Positions 7,098 through 8,602 of a stretch of DNA of 8,602 nt are shown piece by piece. The DNA lies in assembly GCA_002402135.1 (NCBI GenBank), contig NVVH01000040.1, forward strand, positions 1-8,602, given 5' to 3'. Every line of letters begins with the position of its first letter. The first letter of the stretch is position 1. The translations under genes were made by a program, and so were the position numbers. Under the pieces are notes generated by a model that was not told where the DNA came from, made no database searches, and saw only the letters and a program-made list of their open reading frames with translations. This stretch comes from Fidelibacterota bacterium (GTDB taxonomy: Bacteria > Fidelibacterota > Marinisomatia > Marinisomatales > UBA2128).

Positions 7098-8246
7098 CTA
7101 ATCCCTAATACAACGGACAGAAAACCCGCTTCGCTTATTGAGTCCCCCGCCTCTCCGGTACAACTTTGAATTACTGTAAGCCAGCATCCGGGGCAACGCG
7201 AAGATACCATAGTGCACTGTAGTAGACCAGAAGTAGCCGTATAAACGCATTTCGGAATAGCCACCATCAGTGTGTTTGCGGAAACCACCCGGAAGGCCTG
7301 TGAACCCACCTTCATTAGTTCCTTCTCCCGAAGCTCTTATTTTTGTATCTCTCTTCCACAATCCATCACCACCTTTAATAGTTCCAGTAGATTTCATCTT
7401 TCCACCTGCAACATCGCTTCCTCCAAGATAATCTACTAATGTCTGCCACTCATCATCCGTAGGTACATGCCACCCTTCCGGGGCAATGTTTCTGCTGTCA
7501 TCCACGGCATACCAGTTGTAAAGGTATCCGTAGGTATCGGCGTTGCTTTCGTTATTGTCATAAACTGCATAAGCTCCGGTTGTAAGATCATCCCACTTTG
7601 AAGCACTGTTACTACTACGAGCACCAACACCACCACGACTACTAAGTACGTTGGGAATGGCATCGCCATTGCGGAAGTGTGTTACCTTCAGGTTCTCTGC
7701 CATCCAAACTTGGTCGCCGATTTGTACAGTTTGGTAAACATTGCCGTCTATGTCGATAACTGCCGCTGCCGCTGTTCTTATTCCCCCCTCGTTATTTCCT
7801 ACGATGAAGTTTATCTGACCGTCTTCATCCCAGCGAGTCTCCTGAATTAATTCACCATCTTTGAAGGTTGCTTCTCCAAACTTTTGGCCATTCTTATACC
7901 ACCCAGTGTGTAATCCATATGGTTCTCCATCTTTGTAGTTTCCTTCATTTTTCTTCTGTCCATTCTTATACCATTTAGTCACTAATCCATCTTCTTTCCC
8001 ATCCTTGAAAGTTGCTTCAACTTTCTTTTCCCCATCACTATATAACGAGAATACTGGTCCAGAGTATGGTTTATCTAAAGTCAAAAACTTATCGCCTTTG
8101 GTGTACCAAACTCCACCACTTTCAATAAGCGTGGTTTCAAAGTTAATAGGTTCTTTTTCAGGCTCTTTTTCTGAACTACCACACCCAACAACCAGCATCA
8201 GTACTGTAATGATTAGTGCTGTAGTGATTAGTAGTGTTTGTTTCAT
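7098..8246 (-). CDS. Lipoprotein with YwqK/MORN-2 repeats and a C-terminal FISUMP domain
   Basis: This 382-residue protein has a lipoprotein signal: MKQT, a hydrophobic stretch, then the lipobox LVVGC with lipidation at Cys22, followed by a Glu/Lys/Pro-rich linker. Residues about 66-145 hold several repeats of the YwqK/MORN-2 type, about 23 residues each (LYSDGEKKVEATFKDGK, WYKNGQKKNEGNYKDGE, WYKNGQKFGEATFKDGE, WDEDGQ). Residues about 163-382 are a FISUMP domain (Fibrobacter succinogenes major paralogous domain): VYQTVQIGDQVWMAENLK, GYLYNWYAV, GWHVPTDDEWQTLVDYLGG, GGKMKSTGT, GFTGLPGGFR, YFWSTT and the terminal SGFSVRCIRD. The domain's biochemical function is unknown; it occurs in families of surface proteins. 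A Ser/Gly-rich insertion sits at residues 200-217. The start is firm: AGGAGGAG lies 6 bases before the ATG. It faces the periplasm or cell surface and appears to be its own transcription unit. Confidence 0.95.
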   Translation of the reverse strand: MKQTLLITTALIITVLMLVVGCGSSEKEPEKEPINFETTLIESGGVWYTKGDKFLTLDKPYSGPVFSLYSDGEKKVEATFKDGKEDGLVTKWYKNGQKKNEGNYKDGEPYGLHTGWYKNGQKFGEATFKDGELIQETRWDEDGQINFIVGNNEGGIRTAAAAVIDIDGNVYQTVQIGDQVWMAENLKVTHFRNGDAIPNVLSSRGGVGARSSNSASKWDDLTTGAYAVYDNNESNADTYGYLYNWYAVDDSRNIAPEGWHVPTDDEWQTLVDYLGGSDVAGGKMKSTGTIKGGDGLWKRDTKIRASGEGTNEGGFTGLPGGFRKHTDGGYSEMRLYGYFWSTTVHYGIFALPRMLAYSNSKLYRRGGGLNKRSGFSVRCIRD

Positions 8247-8252
8247 TTTAGT

Positions 8253-8260
8253 CTCCTCCT
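8253..8260 (-). promoter_or_regulatory. Strong Shine-Dalgarno site of the FISUMP lipoprotein gene
   Basis: AGGAGGAG on the minus strand lies 6 bases before the ATG at 8246. It is the best ribosome-binding site in the window and fixes the start, suggesting efficient translation. Confidence 0.85.
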
Positions 8261-8298
8261 AAGTAAAGCTCTCTAACAGAAAAGCACACAGTAAATGG

Positions 8299-8327
8299 AA
8301 TGTAGCTTCTGAGGCGGTGAAAGGCAA
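8299..8327 (-). promoter_or_regulatory. Possible promoter of the lipoprotein gene
   Basis: TTGCCT (8327-8322) and TACATT (8304-8299) are spaced by exactly 17 bases on the minus strand, between the tRNA and the lipoprotein gene. The match to a sigma-70-type promoter is moderate. The gene could instead be read through from the tRNA promoter. Confidence 0.25.
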
Positions 8328-8330
8328 TAG

Positions 8331-8420
8331 CGGAGAGGGAGGGATTCGAACCCCCGGTCCTGATAAACAGGACAACGGCTTTCGAGGCCGCCGCATTAAG
8401 CCAGGCTCTGCCACCTCTCC
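8331..8420 (-). tRNA. tRNA-Ser (anticodon CGA)
   Basis: The minus strand folds into a complete 90-base class II tRNA. The acceptor GGAGAGG pairs with CCUCUCC and is followed by discriminator G. The anticodon stem GCGGC/GCCGU carries the loop CUCGAAA, giving anticodon CGA, which reads UCG serine codons. A long variable arm (GUCCUG/CAGGAC with loop UUUAU) is typical of serine tRNA, and the T arm is GGGGG-UUCGAAU-CCCUC. No CCA is encoded, since CTA follows the discriminator, so the end must be added enzymatically. All helices look intact. Confidence 0.97.
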
Positions 8421-8602
8421 AAAATCTACCAGTTTCAATGAATCAAATTTACACTTTACCGTCTGCTTTTGAAAAAGTTAACCAAGAGGGAACTGCAATC
8501 GTTCTCCAGTATGCCTCCCTTGACTGCTGTTTTGTGAGAAAACCTGGGATCGGAGCATATCTGATAAAGAGATCCGCAGCAACCCTCCTCTTCGTCGTAG
8601 CA

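Noticed and set aside
8331..8420. tRNA-Ser as an integration site for a mobile element
   Set aside because: No integrase gene and no second copy of the tRNA 3' end was seen in the window.
8421..8602. Possible coding ends right of the tRNA: a plus-strand frame from ATG 8438 open to the edge, and minus-strand frames entering from the edge
   Set aside because: All three minus frames and one plus frame are open for 40 or more codons, so openness says nothing. The plus ATG has no Shine-Dalgarno, and no family was recognised. More sequence to the right is needed.
1..8602. CRISPR array, insertion sequence or defence system
   Set aside because: No regularly spaced direct repeats with unique spacers, no transposase or nuclease motifs, and no terminal inverted repeats with target duplications. 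The only tandem repeat is the two-copy 59-base unit.

Overview
The window reads as accessory or nutrient-uptake DNA from a Gram-negative bacterium, probably of the Fibrobacterota-Chlorobiota-Bacteroidota (FCB) group. Marinimicrobia, Calditrichota or KSB1-like lineages fit best. The evidence is a TonB-dependent receptor with a carboxypeptidase-like N-terminal domain, a lipoprotein with a Fibrobacter-type FISUMP domain, and a large exported Asp-rich protein with a fibronectin-III-like region, a type I associate with those lineages. This placement is inference; there is no marker gene. Every gene I can support lies on the minus strand, so transcription runs from high to low coordinates.

Layout in transcription order: a tRNA-Ser(CGA) (8420-8331); a lipoprotein with YwqK/MORN-2 repeats fused to a FISUMP domain (8246-7098); an AT-rich intergenic stretch of 411 bases with candidate promoter and operator palindromes (7097-6687); a LacI-family regulator (6686-5667); a TonB-dependent outer-membrane receptor (5657-2811); two 59-base tandem repeats (2744-2627); and a large secreted protein that runs off the left edge (2589 to 1 and beyond). 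The 182 bases right of the tRNA hold nothing I can support.

The regulator, receptor and exported protein look like one operon. Only 9 bases separate the regulator stop from the receptor TTG start, and the receptor's Shine-Dalgarno sequence overlaps that stop codon. The likely logic is a LacI-type sensor that controls its own expression together with a receptor importing a sugar or oligosaccharide and an exported partner. No enzyme or transporter in the window identifies the substrate. Both the regulator and the receptor start with TTG.

The most unusual spot is the receptor/exported-protein junction. The 59-base repeats sit where the exported gene's 5' end should be, and its signal peptide is in frame but has no start codon directly ahead of its Lys-Lys n-region. 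Base composition also steps along the operon, from very AT-rich in the regulator to near 45-48% GC in the exported-protein gene.
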